From assembly GCA_964440115.1 (NCBI GenBank), contig CAYTPV010000004.1, positions 310,001 through 374,000 on the forward strand: a stretch of DNA of 64,000 nucleotides. Direction: 5' to 3'. The stretch's first letter is position 1, and the number at the start of each line of letters is the position of its first letter. Under the pieces are notes generated by a model. It ran no database searches. It saw nothing but the letters and a program-made list of their open reading frames with translations, and was not told the DNA's origin. This DNA is from JAEWWD01 sp964440115. Its GTDB lineage: Bacteria; Bacillota; Clostridia; Christensenellales; CAG-138. Positions 25,818 to 34,150 of the stretch are shown here, one piece after another. Both the position numbers and the translations under genes were made by a program.

Positions 25818-26258
25818 ATGGATATTTCATTGGTGCAGACTTTTCCCGTTCCACGCGGTGCGTTTGATAGGGCGGGGGAGGCCAGCAGCAAAATAAAAAG
25901 CACACTCAAAAAATTGGGCATTCCTCCGGAAGTGGTTCGCGATGTGGCAATTGCGGCGTATGAAACGGAGCTCAACCTGGTTATTCATTCGCAAGGCGGG
26001 GAACTGGTACTTGAAGTCAAACCGGATGAGATACAGCTCGTATCACAGGATCAGGGGCCGGGTATTCCCGATATCCCGCTTGCGTTGAGCGAAGGGTATT
26101 CCACAGCGCCCGAAAGCGTACGGAGTTTGGGTTTTGGCGCAGGTATGGGTCTGCCCAATGTGCAGCGCCACTGCCATATTTTTCATATTGAGTCTGAGCC
26201 GGGGAAGGGCACTTTCATCCGGGCGTCTTATTTTCTGAATAAAAGCGACGGTAAATAA
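25818..26258 (+). CDS. HATPase-domain protein (anti-sigma-factor-kinase-like)
   Basis: This 146-residue GHKL-type ATPase has the N box VAIAAYETELNLVIHSQGG (Glu and His in place of the usual Glu/Asn), the G1 box DQGPGIPDIPLAL and the G2 region GFGAGMGLPNVQRHC. It resembles SpoIIAB/RsbW-like ATP-binding proteins without a histidine-kinase dimerisation domain. It is closely coupled to the DRTGG gene before and the hydrogenase-like gene after (14 nt). It may phosphorylate or switch a partner in response to the Fe-S protein, but the partner is not seen. Confidence 0.88.
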   Translation: MDISLVQTFPVPRGAFDRAGEASSKIKSTLKKLGIPPEVVRDVAIAAYETELNLVIHSQGGELVLEVKPDEIQLVSQDQGPGIPDIPLALSEGYSTAPESVRSLGFGAGMGLPNVQRHCHIFHIESEPGKGTFIRASYFLNKSDGK

Positions 26259-26272
26259 CGGAGGGCTGCGTT

Positions 26273-27577
26273 TTGTTGTACAAGCATTCGGTCCGCATCG
26301 ACAGGCGCAAATGCGTGGGATGTACCAATTGCATCAAAAATTGTCCGACAGAAGCGATACGCGTACAACGCGGAAAGGCAAAGATACTGGATGAACGCTG
26401 CATAGATTGCGGCGAATGCCTACGCGCCTGCCCGCATCATGCGATGATAGCTGTCACGACTCCGATATCGGAGCTGAATCTGTTCAAATATAACATTGTC
26501 ATTCCATGCACGCCCCTATACTCACAGTTCAAGAACCTTACCGACCGCGGAGAGATTTATGAAGCGCTCTACGCGATGGGCTTTGACGCGATCTATGAAG
26601 AAGCGCGAGGAGCAGAAATCGAAGCGGAAGCTCTTAGAAAATATCTGCGCTCCGGTGAAGCAAGCTTTCCGGTAATCGCGTGCAATTGCCCGGTTATTCC
26701 GCGGCTGGTAACGACATTGTTTCCAAATCTCATTGATAACCTTTCGCCGTTTGTTTCAGCAACAGAAATTGCTGCTCGCGTAGCGAAGACGGAATTCTGC
26801 GAGATGATGAACGTACCAAGGGAATCGGTGGGCTGCTATTATATCGCTCCTTGTTCCGCCCGGATGACCAATATTAAAAACCCACTCGGCATTGAAAAGA
26901 GCGAAGTGGACGGCGTATATGCCATGCGCGATATTTATGCCCAAATCATCGAGCATATGGGCAAAGATGAAGGACACCGGGAGATCGTCTATCCGGCGGG
27001 GGCATTCGGTTTGGGTACGGCAGTCATAGGCGGTTTAAGCGCTGCTGTCGGTACGGAGCATTATCTTGCGGTAGACGGTATTTATCATGTCATGCAGTGC
27101 CTGGAGGAAATTGATAACGAACGGCTGCGCAAACTCATGCTGGTGGAAGCAACTGCCTGCAGCGGCGGATGCGTTGGAGGTCCTCTGCTGTTTGAAAACC
27201 AGTTTGTGGCAAAGAACAGAAACAGGAGGCTTGCTTATTCGCAGCCACGTACGGATTTGGAACATGACAGTCATATTGAAAAATACGTCAATTCTCCTGT
27301 CATCCGTTATGACAAGCCTTTCGAACCGCGCAGCGTTATGAAGCTGTCCGATGACGTAGGGGAGGCCATGCGGATGATGGAGCGTATGGAAGCCATCAGC
27401 CAAAGCCTGCCGGGGCTGGATTGCGGCTCCTGCGGATCGCCGAGCTGCCGGACGCTCGCGGAAGATATCGTGCGCGGTCAGGCAGTGGAAATGGACTGTA
27501 TATTCAAGTTGCGTGATAAACTTCGTATACTTGCGCAGGAGATGGCGGATCTCGCCAGCGCGGAAAAACGCGGCTGA
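26273..27577 (+). CDS. [FeFe]-hydrogenase-like iron-sulfur protein (putative sensory type)
   Basis: This is a 434-residue protein. Residues 10-56 are a 2x[4Fe-4S] ferredoxin (Cys13/16/19/23 and 42/45/48/52). The middle is homologous to the H-cluster domain: the L1 region is ACNCPVIPRL, L2 is IAPCSARMTNI and L3 is EATACSGGCVGGP. All four cluster cysteines appear present, but the catalytic surroundings (TSCCP, MPCxxK, GCxxGGGQP) are altered. The C-terminal CGSCGSPSCRTLAEDI is a further 4Fe-4S motif. It starts with TTG at 26273 behind GGAGG. Neighbours (two DRTGG proteins, an ATPase, a PHP protein) point to redox or H2 sensing rather than bulk hydrogenase work. Confidence 0.85.
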   Translation: MLYKHSVRIDRRKCVGCTNCIKNCPTEAIRVQRGKAKILDERCIDCGECLRACPHHAMIAVTTPISELNLFKYNIVIPCTPLYSQFKNLTDRGEIYEALYAMGFDAIYEEARGAEIEAEALRKYLRSGEASFPVIACNCPVIPRLVTTLFPNLIDNLSPFVSATEIAARVAKTEFCEMMNVPRESVGCYYIAPCSARMTNIKNPLGIEKSEVDGVYAMRDIYAQIIEHMGKDEGHREIVYPAGAFGLGTAVIGGLSAAVGTEHYLAVDGIYHVMQCLEEIDNERLRKLMLVEATACSGGCVGGPLLFENQFVAKNRNRRLAYSQPRTDLEHDSHIEKYVNSPVIRYDKPFEPRSVMKLSDDVGEAMRMMERMEAISQSLPGLDCGSCGSPSCRTLAEDIVRGQAVEMDCIFKLRDKLRILAQEMADLASAEKRG

Positions 27578-27602
27578 TGCTTACTTATTCGGGAGGGGAA
27601 CT

Positions 27603-27941
27603 ATGCTGGTATCGGAACTTGCCAAATGCATCGAAGCTTCTATTGTAACGCAGGACGTTCCGGACAAAGAAGTAACCTGCGGATACACGTGCGACCTCCT
27701 AAGCTGGGTTATGGCGCGCGGCAAAGCGGGCTGTGCGTGGGTTACTGTACAGACGCATTTGAATGTCGTTGCGGTGGCATCGCTGCACGATATGGCCTGC
27801 ATCATCTGTCCTGAAGGCATCGAACCGGAAGCGCCGTCCGTTTTGAAAGCGGCGCAGGAAGGCATTGCCGTTTTGCGCTCTGAGAAATCGGCGTATGAGA
27901 TTTGCGGGCTTATGACAGCGGCAGGCATTTCTGCCGTATAG
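27603..27941 (+). CDS. DRTGG-domain protein (second copy)
   Basis: This 112-residue protein starts LVSELAKCIEASIVTQDVPDKEVTCGYTCDLLSWVMARG. It contains VAVASLHDMACIICPEGIEPEAPSVLKAAQEGIAVL and ends with SEKSAYEICGLMTAAGI. It shares fold and layout with the copy at 25463 but is clearly diverged. ATG 27603 has GGGAGGGG upstream. It lies 25 nt after the hydrogenase-like gene and 2 nt before the PHP gene. Family members probably bind a nucleotide or metabolite. Heterodimerisation with the first copy is possible. Confidence 0.88.
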   Translation: MLVSELAKCIEASIVTQDVPDKEVTCGYTCDLLSWVMARGKAGCAWVTVQTHLNVVAVASLHDMACIICPEGIEPEAPSVLKAAQEGIAVLRSEKSAYEICGLMTAAGISAV

Positions 27942-27943
27942 CC

Positions 27944-28654
27944 ATGTTTAAGCTTGCGGCGGATCTGCACATTCATTCCTGTCTGTCGCCTTGCGCGGAT
28001 ATGGAAATGACGCCGAATAATCTTGTCAATATGGCATATCTCAAAGGCCTCGAGGTCATCGCGGTATGCGATCATAACAGCGCGCGCAATCTTCCAGCCT
28101 GTAAGGCGGTGGCAGATGCGCGCGGTTTAATTTTTCTGCCCGGCATGGAAGTGGAAACGCGCGAGGAAGTGCATGTGCTGACACTGTTCGCATCCCTCGA
28201 TGCAGCACTGGAGTTTTCGCATTGGGTATATGACAATCTGCCCGATATTCCGAACACGCCGTTGCTCTTCGGCGAACAGACAGCCATGGATGAAGACGAT
28301 GAACCGATTTATTCGGAACAAAAACTGCTCATACAGTCCACAACACTTTCCATCGATGAGGTAACGGCGCGCTGCCGCGCCGAGGGCGGGGTTCCTATCC
28401 CCGCACATATCAACCGCCCTTCCAACTCGCTGATCAGCAGCCTTGGATTTGTACCCCCGGAACTGAACCTGACGGCGCTGGAACTTTACGAAAATCTTCC
28501 CACACCGGCTATGGATTTGAGCCGCTATCATATCGTTTACAATTCCGATGCGCACAGGCTCAGTGACATTTCCGAACGTATCCATTTTATATCGGCCTAT
28601 GAAAAATCGCCCGAGGGCGTATTGGCTTATCTGGCGTCACAGAAGAACGGTTAA
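27944..28654 (+). CDS. PHP-domain phosphoesterase
   Basis: This is a 236-residue polymerase-and-histidinol-phosphatase-type metal hydrolase. Its motifs are ADLHIHSCLSPCADM (HxH), VCDHN, LPGMEVETREEVHVL, IPAHINRPS and YNSDAHRL. The N-terminal 80 residues match the usual TrpH-like RNA/nucleotide 3'-5' phosphatase fold, but the substrate cannot be told. It ends the hydrogenase-like operon and is followed by a terminator. Such PHP proteins recur next to DRTGG and [FeFe]-like genes in Clostridia. Confidence 0.88.
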   Translation: MFKLAADLHIHSCLSPCADMEMTPNNLVNMAYLKGLEVIAVCDHNSARNLPACKAVADARGLIFLPGMEVETREEVHVLTLFASLDAALEFSHWVYDNLPDIPNTPLLFGEQTAMDEDDEPIYSEQKLLIQSTTLSIDEVTARCRAEGGVPIPAHINRPSNSLISSLGFVPPELNLTALELYENLPTPAMDLSRYHIVYNSDAHRLSDISERIHFISAYEKSPEGVLAYLASQKNG

Positions 28655-28672
28655 TGTTTGCATATCTATCAG

Positions 28673-28697
28673 CCCGCTGTAAACGCGGGTATTTTTA
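28673..28697 (+). terminator. Terminator of the hydrogenase-like operon
   Basis: The stem CCCGC/GCGGG (28673-28677/28685-28689) is followed by TATTTTTAT. From here to 28887 I see only a small CGGTTT/AAACCG dyad (28823-28835) and the aconitase ribosome binding site AGGAGG. Confidence 0.75.
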
Positions 28698-28887
28698 TAT
28701 GGAGTCATTCGGAATTCACGAAAATACCTGATGCCTGAAAAAACCTCTTTCGGTAAACTGTAAAAACTGATAGACTACATGGTGGCGGTTTATAACTTCC
28801 AAACGCGCGAAGGGTGCGTAATCGGTTTTAAACCGGCAATATGAACACGTATACATACAAATTGACGATATTTTCAGGAGGACATCT

Positions 28888-31137
28888 ATGCTCGAATTGT
28901 TTTCCAACGGCGTATATCTGCACAACGGTGTACCTGTCAGCGGCGGGGAAGGCTTCCCTGCGCCGACACAAGCGCGTGAAAACACGATTGCCTATTCCAT
29001 ATTGCGCGCACATAACCATTCTGATAAGCCGGACAAGCTTCGGATCAAATTCGATAAGCTTATTTCCCACGACATTACCTATGTCGGCGTCATACAGACT
29101 GCCCGCGGTTCGGGACTTACAGAATTCCCCGTTCCCTATGCTATGACCAACTGCCACAACTCTCTGTGTGCGGTAGGCGGCACGATCAACGAAGACGATC
29201 ACGTGTTTGGCCTTTCTGCGGCAAAGAAATACGGCGGAATATTCGTCCCAACCAATCTGAGTGTTATCCACATGTATGCGCGCGAGGCAATGGCGGTGTG
29301 CGGCAGCATGATACTCGGCTCGGACAGCCACACGCGCTATGGCGCGCTGGGCACGATGGGCGTGGGTGAAGGCGGCCCCGAGATCGTCAAACAACTCCTT
29401 TCCAATACCTACGATGTGGACGCGCCCGAAGTCGTGCTCGTATACCTTGAGGGGGCACCCAAACCCGGCGTAGGCCCGCACGACGTGGCGATTGCTCTCG
29501 TCGGCGCGACATTCTCGAACGGTTTTGTGAAAAACAAAGTGCTTGAGTTTGTAGGCCCCGGCGTGAAAAATCTGCCGATGGATTTCCGCAATGGCATAGA
29601 CGTCATGACGACGGAAACCACCTGCCTGTCTTCCATCTGGGAAACGGACGATACCGTACGGGAAAACTATCGCATTCACGGTCGACCCGAAGCTTACCGT
29701 GAGTTGAAGCCCGGCAATAACGCCTATTACGACAGCATGATCAAAATCGATCTTTCCAAAGTGGAGTGCATGATCGCGCTGCCGTTCCATCCTTCAAATG
29801 CCTATACAATTGCGGAGCTGAACGCCAACACGCAGGATATACTGCGCAAGGTCGAAAAAGAGGCGCAGGATATGCTTGGTTCCAAGATTGGCTTGGATCT
29901 CGTCTCCAAGATACGCGGCGGCAGGCTATGGGCGGATCAGGGCATCATCGCGGGCTGTGCAGGCGGTCTGTTTGATAACATCTGTGACGCGGCGGCCATA
30001 CTCGACGGCGGCGATACCGGCAACGGGTATTTCTCGCTCTCCGTATACCCCGGCTCCGTTCCTGTCGGGCTGGAGCTTTCCAGAAACGGCGTGAATACAA
30101 AGCTCATGGAAGCCGGTGCGATTATCAAGCCCGCGTTCTGCGGGCCCTGCTTTGGCGCTGGCGATGTGCCGTCCAACAACGGTTTCTCTATCCGCCATAC
30201 CACGCGCAACTTCCCCAACCGTGAAGGCAGCAAGCCCAATCAGGGACAGATTGCGGCTGTGGCGCTCATGGATGCGCGCTCCATCGCGGCGACGGCACGC
30301 AATCAGGGCGCGTTGACCCCCGCTACCGAATGCGAGCATGTCGCAGGCGGGCAGAAATATGTTTACGACAAGCAGGTATACGAAAAGAGAGTGTACAACG
30401 GCTATCAAAAAGCCATGCCGGAGGAAGCGCTGCGGTTTGGCCCCAATATTGCGGATTGGCCCAAGATGTATCCTCTGAGCAAGAATGTGCTGCTCGAGCT
30501 TACCGCCGTCATACACGACCCTGTGACCACTACGGACGAACTCATCCCCTCCGGCGAAACCTCGTCGTATCGCTCCAACCCGCTCAAGCTTGCGGAGTTC
30601 ACGCTTTCGCGCCGCTGTCCGGATTATGTGGGGTTATGCAAGCAGGTGCAGGCTGTGGAAGCCGACCGCCGCGCGGGCAAAGCGTCTGAAAAGCTGGTCA
30701 ACGCGCTTAATAAGGTTGGCGCGCAGGGCGAGCTTTCCGATACGGCATTCGGGTCCGTATTGTTTGCGCACAAGCCGGGCGACGGATCCGCGCGCGAACA
30801 GGCGGCGTCCTGTCAGCGGGTACTGGGAGGCTATGCGAATATCTGCTACGAATACGCAACAAAGCGGTATCGCAGCAACTGTATCAACTGGGGCATGCTG
30901 CCCTTTACGCTGGATGCAGGCGTGGAGTTCCCCTATGAGAATGGCGATTATATATTCGTGCCCGATGCGCGCAGCGCGATAGAAACCGGTCGCGAGGACA
31001 TACCGGCCAAAGTCATCCGGGCGGACGGCAGTGTTAAAGACATTCTGCTGCATGTAAGAAATCTGACGCCGGATGAGAAAACCATTATTCTGGACGGATG
31101 CCTGATGAACTACTACGCTGCCCGGATGAGCAAATGA
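28888..31137 (+). CDS. Aconitase-family hydratase (YbhJ-like aconitate hydratase)
   Basis: This is a 749-residue member of the aconitase superfamily. It shows GSDSHTRYGALGTMGVGEGGPEIVKQLL and IIAGCAGGLFDN. AFCGPCFGAGDVPSNNGFSIRHTTRNFPNREGSK supplies the cluster cysteines and the substrate arginines. The later GGYANICYEYATKRYRSNCINWGMLPF is the swivelling domain. Length and motifs resemble the E. coli YbhJ group and clostridial hydratases rather than AcnA or AcnB. AGGAGG lies before the ATG. Isocitrate dehydrogenase follows after 56 nt. Citrate to isocitrate to 2-oxoglutarate for glutamate synthesis is therefore the probable job. Confidence 0.9.
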   Translation: MLELFSNGVYLHNGVPVSGGEGFPAPTQARENTIAYSILRAHNHSDKPDKLRIKFDKLISHDITYVGVIQTARGSGLTEFPVPYAMTNCHNSLCAVGGTINEDDHVFGLSAAKKYGGIFVPTNLSVIHMYAREAMAVCGSMILGSDSHTRYGALGTMGVGEGGPEIVKQLLSNTYDVDAPEVVLVYLEGAPKPGVGPHDVAIALVGATFSNGFVKNKVLEFVGPGVKNLPMDFRNGIDVMTTETTCLSSIWETDDTVRENYRIHGRPEAYRELKPGNNAYYDSMIKIDLSKVECMIALPFHPSNAYTIAELNANTQDILRKVEKEAQDMLGSKIGLDLVSKIRGGRLWADQGIIAGCAGGLFDNICDAAAILDGGDTGNGYFSLSVYPGSVPVGLELSRNGVNTKLMEAGAIIKPAFCGPCFGAGDVPSNNGFSIRHTTRNFPNREGSKPNQGQIAAVALMDARSIAATARNQGALTPATECEHVAGGQKYVYDKQVYEKRVYNGYQKAMPEEALRFGPNIADWPKMYPLSKNVLLELTAVIHDPVTTTDELIPSGETSSYRSNPLKLAEFTLSRRCPDYVGLCKQVQAVEADRRAGKASEKLVNALNKVGAQGELSDTAFGSVLFAHKPGDGSAREQAASCQRVLGGYANICYEYATKRYRSNCINWGMLPFTLDAGVEFPYENGDYIFVPDARSAIETGREDIPAKVIRADGSVKDILLHVRNLTPDEKTIILDGCLMNYYAARMSK

Positions 31138-31193
31138 CGATGCGGGGAAATTTCCCTTGCAATATAAGCTTTGAGTAAAGAAAGGGATTGTGC

Positions 31194-32405
31194 ATGGCCG
31201 AAAAGATTAAAATGACGACGCCTCTCGTGGAGATGGATGGCGACGAAATGACCCGTATCATCTGGCAGATGATTAAGGATGAACTGCTTCTGCCTTTTGT
31301 GGAACTCAAAACGGAGTATTACGATCTGGGTCTCGTCAAGCGCGATGAAACGCGCGATCAGATCACGACCGACGCGGGCAACGCCATCAAACGCTACGGC
31401 GTAGGCGTCAAATGCGCGACAATTACGCCCAACAAACAGCGCGTAAGCGAATATAACCTGCACGATATGTGGAAGAGCCCCAACGCGACGATCCGCGCCA
31501 TACTCGACGGCACGGTATTCCGCGCGCCGATTTTGATCGACAGTATCAAGCCCGTTGTAAAGAACTGGAAGAAGCCCATTACTATCGCGCGTCATGCGTA
31601 CGGCGACGTTTACAAAGCCACGGAATACCGCGTTCCTGAAAAGGGCAAGGCAGAGCTGGTGTTTACGGGCGAGAACGGGGCTACCTTCCGCGAGACGGTG
31701 TATGACTTCGAGTGCCCCGGCGTGCTGCAATCCATGTTCAATAAGGATACGTCCATCCGTTCCTTTGCGCATGCCTGCTTCCAGTACGCGCTTGCCACAA
31801 AGCAGGATCTCTGGTTTGCCACCAAGGATACCATATCCAAGCAGTACGACCAGACATTCAAGCTCATATTTGAAGAGATATTTGAAGCGGAGTATAAAGA
31901 TAAGTTCGCGCAGTTGGGGATTGAGTATTTCTATACGCTCATAGACGACGCCGTGGCCCGCGTCATTCGCAGCGAAGGCGGCTATATCTGGGCGTGCAAG
32001 AATTACGACGGCGATGTGATGAGCGATATGGTCTCCACAGCGTTCGGTTCATTGGCCATGATGACTTCCGTACTCGTAAGCCCGGAGGGCAATTTTGAAT
32101 ACGAAGCGGCGCACGGCACCGTGACGCGCCATTATTACCGCTACCTGAAAGGGGAGGAAACCTCCACTAACCCCATCGCTACCATATTTGCGTGGAGCGG
32201 CGCGCTCAAAAAGCGCGCAGAGCTGGACAATCTGCCGGATCTGCTTGCCTTTGGCGAGAAGCTGGAGAAGGCCAGTCTCAGAACGCTGGATGAGGGCATT
32301 ATGACAAAGGATCTGGTGGGTCTTGTAGAGGAAGGCCAACCCAAAGCTGTCAACACGCTGGAGTTCATTCAAGCCATCCGTGAACGGCTGGAAGCGAGCC
32401 TGTAA
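31194..32405 (+). CDS. icd: NADP-dependent isocitrate dehydrogenase (type II, eukaryote-like)
   Basis: This 403-residue enzyme begins AEKIKMTTPLVEMDGDEMTRIIWQMIKDELLLPF, the start typical of homodimeric type II IDH known from eukaryotes and some bacteria, not of E. coli Icd. WKSPNATIRAILDGTVFRAPI binds isocitrate. YIWACKNYDGDVMSDMV supplies the metal Asp, and EAAHGTVTRHYY the NADP-binding region. ATG 31194 is preferred over TTG 31188 because of AAAGGG spacing. It is paired with an aconitase-family gene for 2-oxoglutarate formation. It is followed by a hairpin chain and a terminator. Confidence 0.95.
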   Translation: MAEKIKMTTPLVEMDGDEMTRIIWQMIKDELLLPFVELKTEYYDLGLVKRDETRDQITTDAGNAIKRYGVGVKCATITPNKQRVSEYNLHDMWKSPNATIRAILDGTVFRAPILIDSIKPVVKNWKKPITIARHAYGDVYKATEYRVPEKGKAELVFTGENGATFRETVYDFECPGVLQSMFNKDTSIRSFAHACFQYALATKQDLWFATKDTISKQYDQTFKLIFEEIFEAEYKDKFAQLGIEYFYTLIDDAVARVIRSEGGYIWACKNYDGDVMSDMVSTAFGSLAMMTSVLVSPEGNFEYEAAHGTVTRHYYRYLKGEETSTNPIATIFAWSGALKKRAELDNLPDLLAFGEKLEKASLRTLDEGIMTKDLVGLVEEGQPKAVNTLEFIQAIRERLEASL

Positions 32406-32412
32406 TGGGACG

Positions 32413-32461
32413 ATGAGGGCGCTGCCCTCATATACCTGCTTAGGGCTGTTACAGCCCTAAG
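32413..32461. repeat. Two consecutive perfect hairpins after icd (hairpin chain, copy C)
   Basis: ATGAGGGC/GCCCTCAT (32413-32420/32424-32431) and CTTAGGGCTGT/ACAGCCCTAAG (32439-32449/32451-32461) stand in a row, without T-runs. A real terminator follows later. The architecture, not the sequence, resembles the chains at 8.6 and 22.2 kb. Confidence 0.6.
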
Positions 32462-32493
32462 AACCGTTTACGGGGCACAGGGTTTAAACAATG

Positions 32494-32526
32494 ACAGCCC
32501 GGCAGAATCTGCCGGGCTGTAGTGTT
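32494..32526. terminator. Terminator between icd and the convergent mutase operon
   Basis: The 13-bp perfect stem ACAGCCCGGCAGA/TCTGCCGGGCTGT (32494-32506/32508-32520) is followed by AGTGTTTTGCTTT. It probably also serves the minus strand. Confidence 0.8.
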
Positions 32527-32546
32527 TTGCTTTATTCAAATATGGA

Positions 32547-34127
32547 TTACTGATACAGCCTTCCCTTGCCGTACACCATCGCGTCATAGGCCTTCTTGAC
32601 CTTCGGGTAATTCCCGTCGCGGTCGAGCACAATGCCGCGTCCTGCGCCGTCTACAATGCGTCCAACGCCTATCTCTGCCATCTGATCCTCAAGTTCTTCC
32701 AACAAGGCAGGCGCGCTGCCCGGTTCGGTGCTGCGTCCATCAAATATGATGTGCACGCAGACATCCTGAAGATCCTTTTCTTTTGCCATTTTCAGCAGCG
32801 CTAGCGGATAGTCGATAGATCCATGCGAACTTTTCTTCGTCAGCAACGCCAGCAGATGCAAAGTCTTGCCGTGCTTTTTGGCGTCTTCAATGGTGCGAAG
32901 GAAGACATCGTTCTTTTCGAACGAACCGTCCTTCATGGCGGCATCCAGACGCACGTCGTCCTGCTGCACTACTCTGCCGGAACCGAGGTTGATATGACCG
33001 GCCTCAGAATTGCCTGCCTTGCCTTCCTGCAGGCCTACGGCCTCGCCAGAAGCGCCTAGTTTAGACGGCGGATACGCCGCCATGAGGGCGTCCCAGACAG
33101 GCGTATCCGCAATATGTATGGGGTTGGTGTCGTCTTGTGCGCCAATCCCCCATCCATCGAGTATGATGAGCAGTATGCGGCGGTTAGCGCCGAAATCGTA
33201 CGTGCCTTTAACAAGACTATTGCCTGTCATCAGCTCGGGCTGGGGGATATCCAGCACGTGCAGCACGGTGGGCGCAACGTCGCAGAGTTTTCCATCCTGC
33301 AGGGGCAGGGGTTCTTTTGCCTGCGGGTCGATAAGGAAGAAGGAAACCAGATTGGTGGTATGCGCAACATGCGGTTTCCCGTCCTTGGTAACCATTTCTT
33401 CAAGATTGCCGTGATCCGCCGTGATGGCGACGACATATCCGCGCTTTTTTGCCTCATCGATGACACGCCCGAGGTGTTCATCCACGATGCGGGCGCATTC
33501 TACCTTGGCGCCAGCGCTGGAAGTATGGCCGATTACATCGCCGTTTGCGAAGTTGGTGACAATAAACTCATACCCTGCGCCGATGCCCTGTATCACGCGA
33601 TCGGTTACCTCGGGCAGGCTTAATCCCGGCACCTGATCGAAGGGAACGCCCTTGGGGGATGGGATGCGTACATCGTCCTCAAGCGCGAACGGCTGGTTGT
33701 TGCCGCCGTTGAAAAAGAACGTGACATGCGCAAACTTTTCCGATTCGGAGCAATGCAGCTGCTTTAATCCAGCCGCGCTGACCTGCTCAGCCAGTGTCTG
33801 GCTGATGCGGGAGGGCGCGAATGCGATGGGCAGGTCCTTGTATTTTTCGTGATACATCGTGAGTATCACAAACTCAAGATCGTCAAGCGGCTTGCGCTCA
33901 AAATGCGGGAAATCGGGGGCGGTGAACGCATCGGTCAGTTCGATTTCGCGCTCGCCGCGCCTGCAGCAGAATATGACGGCGTCGCCGGGTTCAATCGCGC
34001 CTGCAGGCGTGCCGTCCGCATTGACTTGCACCAGAGGCTCCATGGTATAGTCGGTCTGGCCGTCGGCATACGCCTTGCGTACCGCCTCGGCAAGCGCGCG
34101 GCCGCCGATAGATGAAACATTGCTCAT
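32547..34127 (-). CDS. Circularly permuted phosphoglycerate-mutase-like enzyme (iPGM superfamily)
   Basis: This 526-residue protein contains every block of cofactor-independent phosphoglycerate mutase, but in rotated order. Residues 1-310 match the canonical C-terminal half: Arg57/Arg60 in CRRGER, Lys131 in SEKFAHVTFFFNGG, Asp197/His201 in GDVIGHT, Asp238/His239 in TADHGN and His256 in AHTTN. Residues 317-526 match the canonical N-terminal half: Asp324 in LIILDGWG, nucleophile Ser374 in AGNSEAGH, His435, Arg465, Arg497 and Arg503. The new ends fall in a loop of the phosphotransferase domain. The usual GGVHSH is KSSHGS, and DGRDT is DGRST, so one substrate-binding Asp is Ser466. GGGGGAG precedes the ATG. 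It is the last gene of a HADx3 operon under a LacI-type operator. Confidence 0.88.
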   Translation of the reverse strand: MSNVSSIGGRALAEAVRKAYADGQTDYTMEPLVQVNADGTPAGAIEPGDAVIFCCRRGEREIELTDAFTAPDFPHFERKPLDDLEFVILTMYHEKYKDLPIAFAPSRISQTLAEQVSAAGLKQLHCSESEKFAHVTFFFNGGNNQPFALEDDVRIPSPKGVPFDQVPGLSLPEVTDRVIQGIGAGYEFIVTNFANGDVIGHTSSAGAKVECARIVDEHLGRVIDEAKKRGYVVAITADHGNLEEMVTKDGKPHVAHTTNLVSFFLIDPQAKEPLPLQDGKLCDVAPTVLHVLDIPQPELMTGNSLVKGTYDFGANRRILLIILDGWGIGAQDDTNPIHIADTPVWDALMAAYPPSKLGASGEAVGLQEGKAGNSEAGHINLGSGRVVQQDDVRLDAAMKDGSFEKNDVFLRTIEDAKKHGKTLHLLALLTKKSSHGSIDYPLALLKMAKEKDLQDVCVHIIFDGRSTEPGSAPALLEELEDQMAEIGVGRIVDGAGRGIVLDRDGNYPKVKKAYDAMVYGKGRLYQ

Positions 34128-34150
34128 CGTAGAAACTCCCCCCCTTTGGC

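Noticed and set aside
28828..29790. A 320-codon open frame antisense to the aconitase start.
   Set aside because: The plus strand shows the conserved aconitase motifs over the whole length.
32547..34127. Possibility that the rotated mutase is two genes or a frameshift artefact.
   Set aside because: The frame is continuous through the junction, which has a plausible short linker, and a ribosome binding site exists only before the rotated start.
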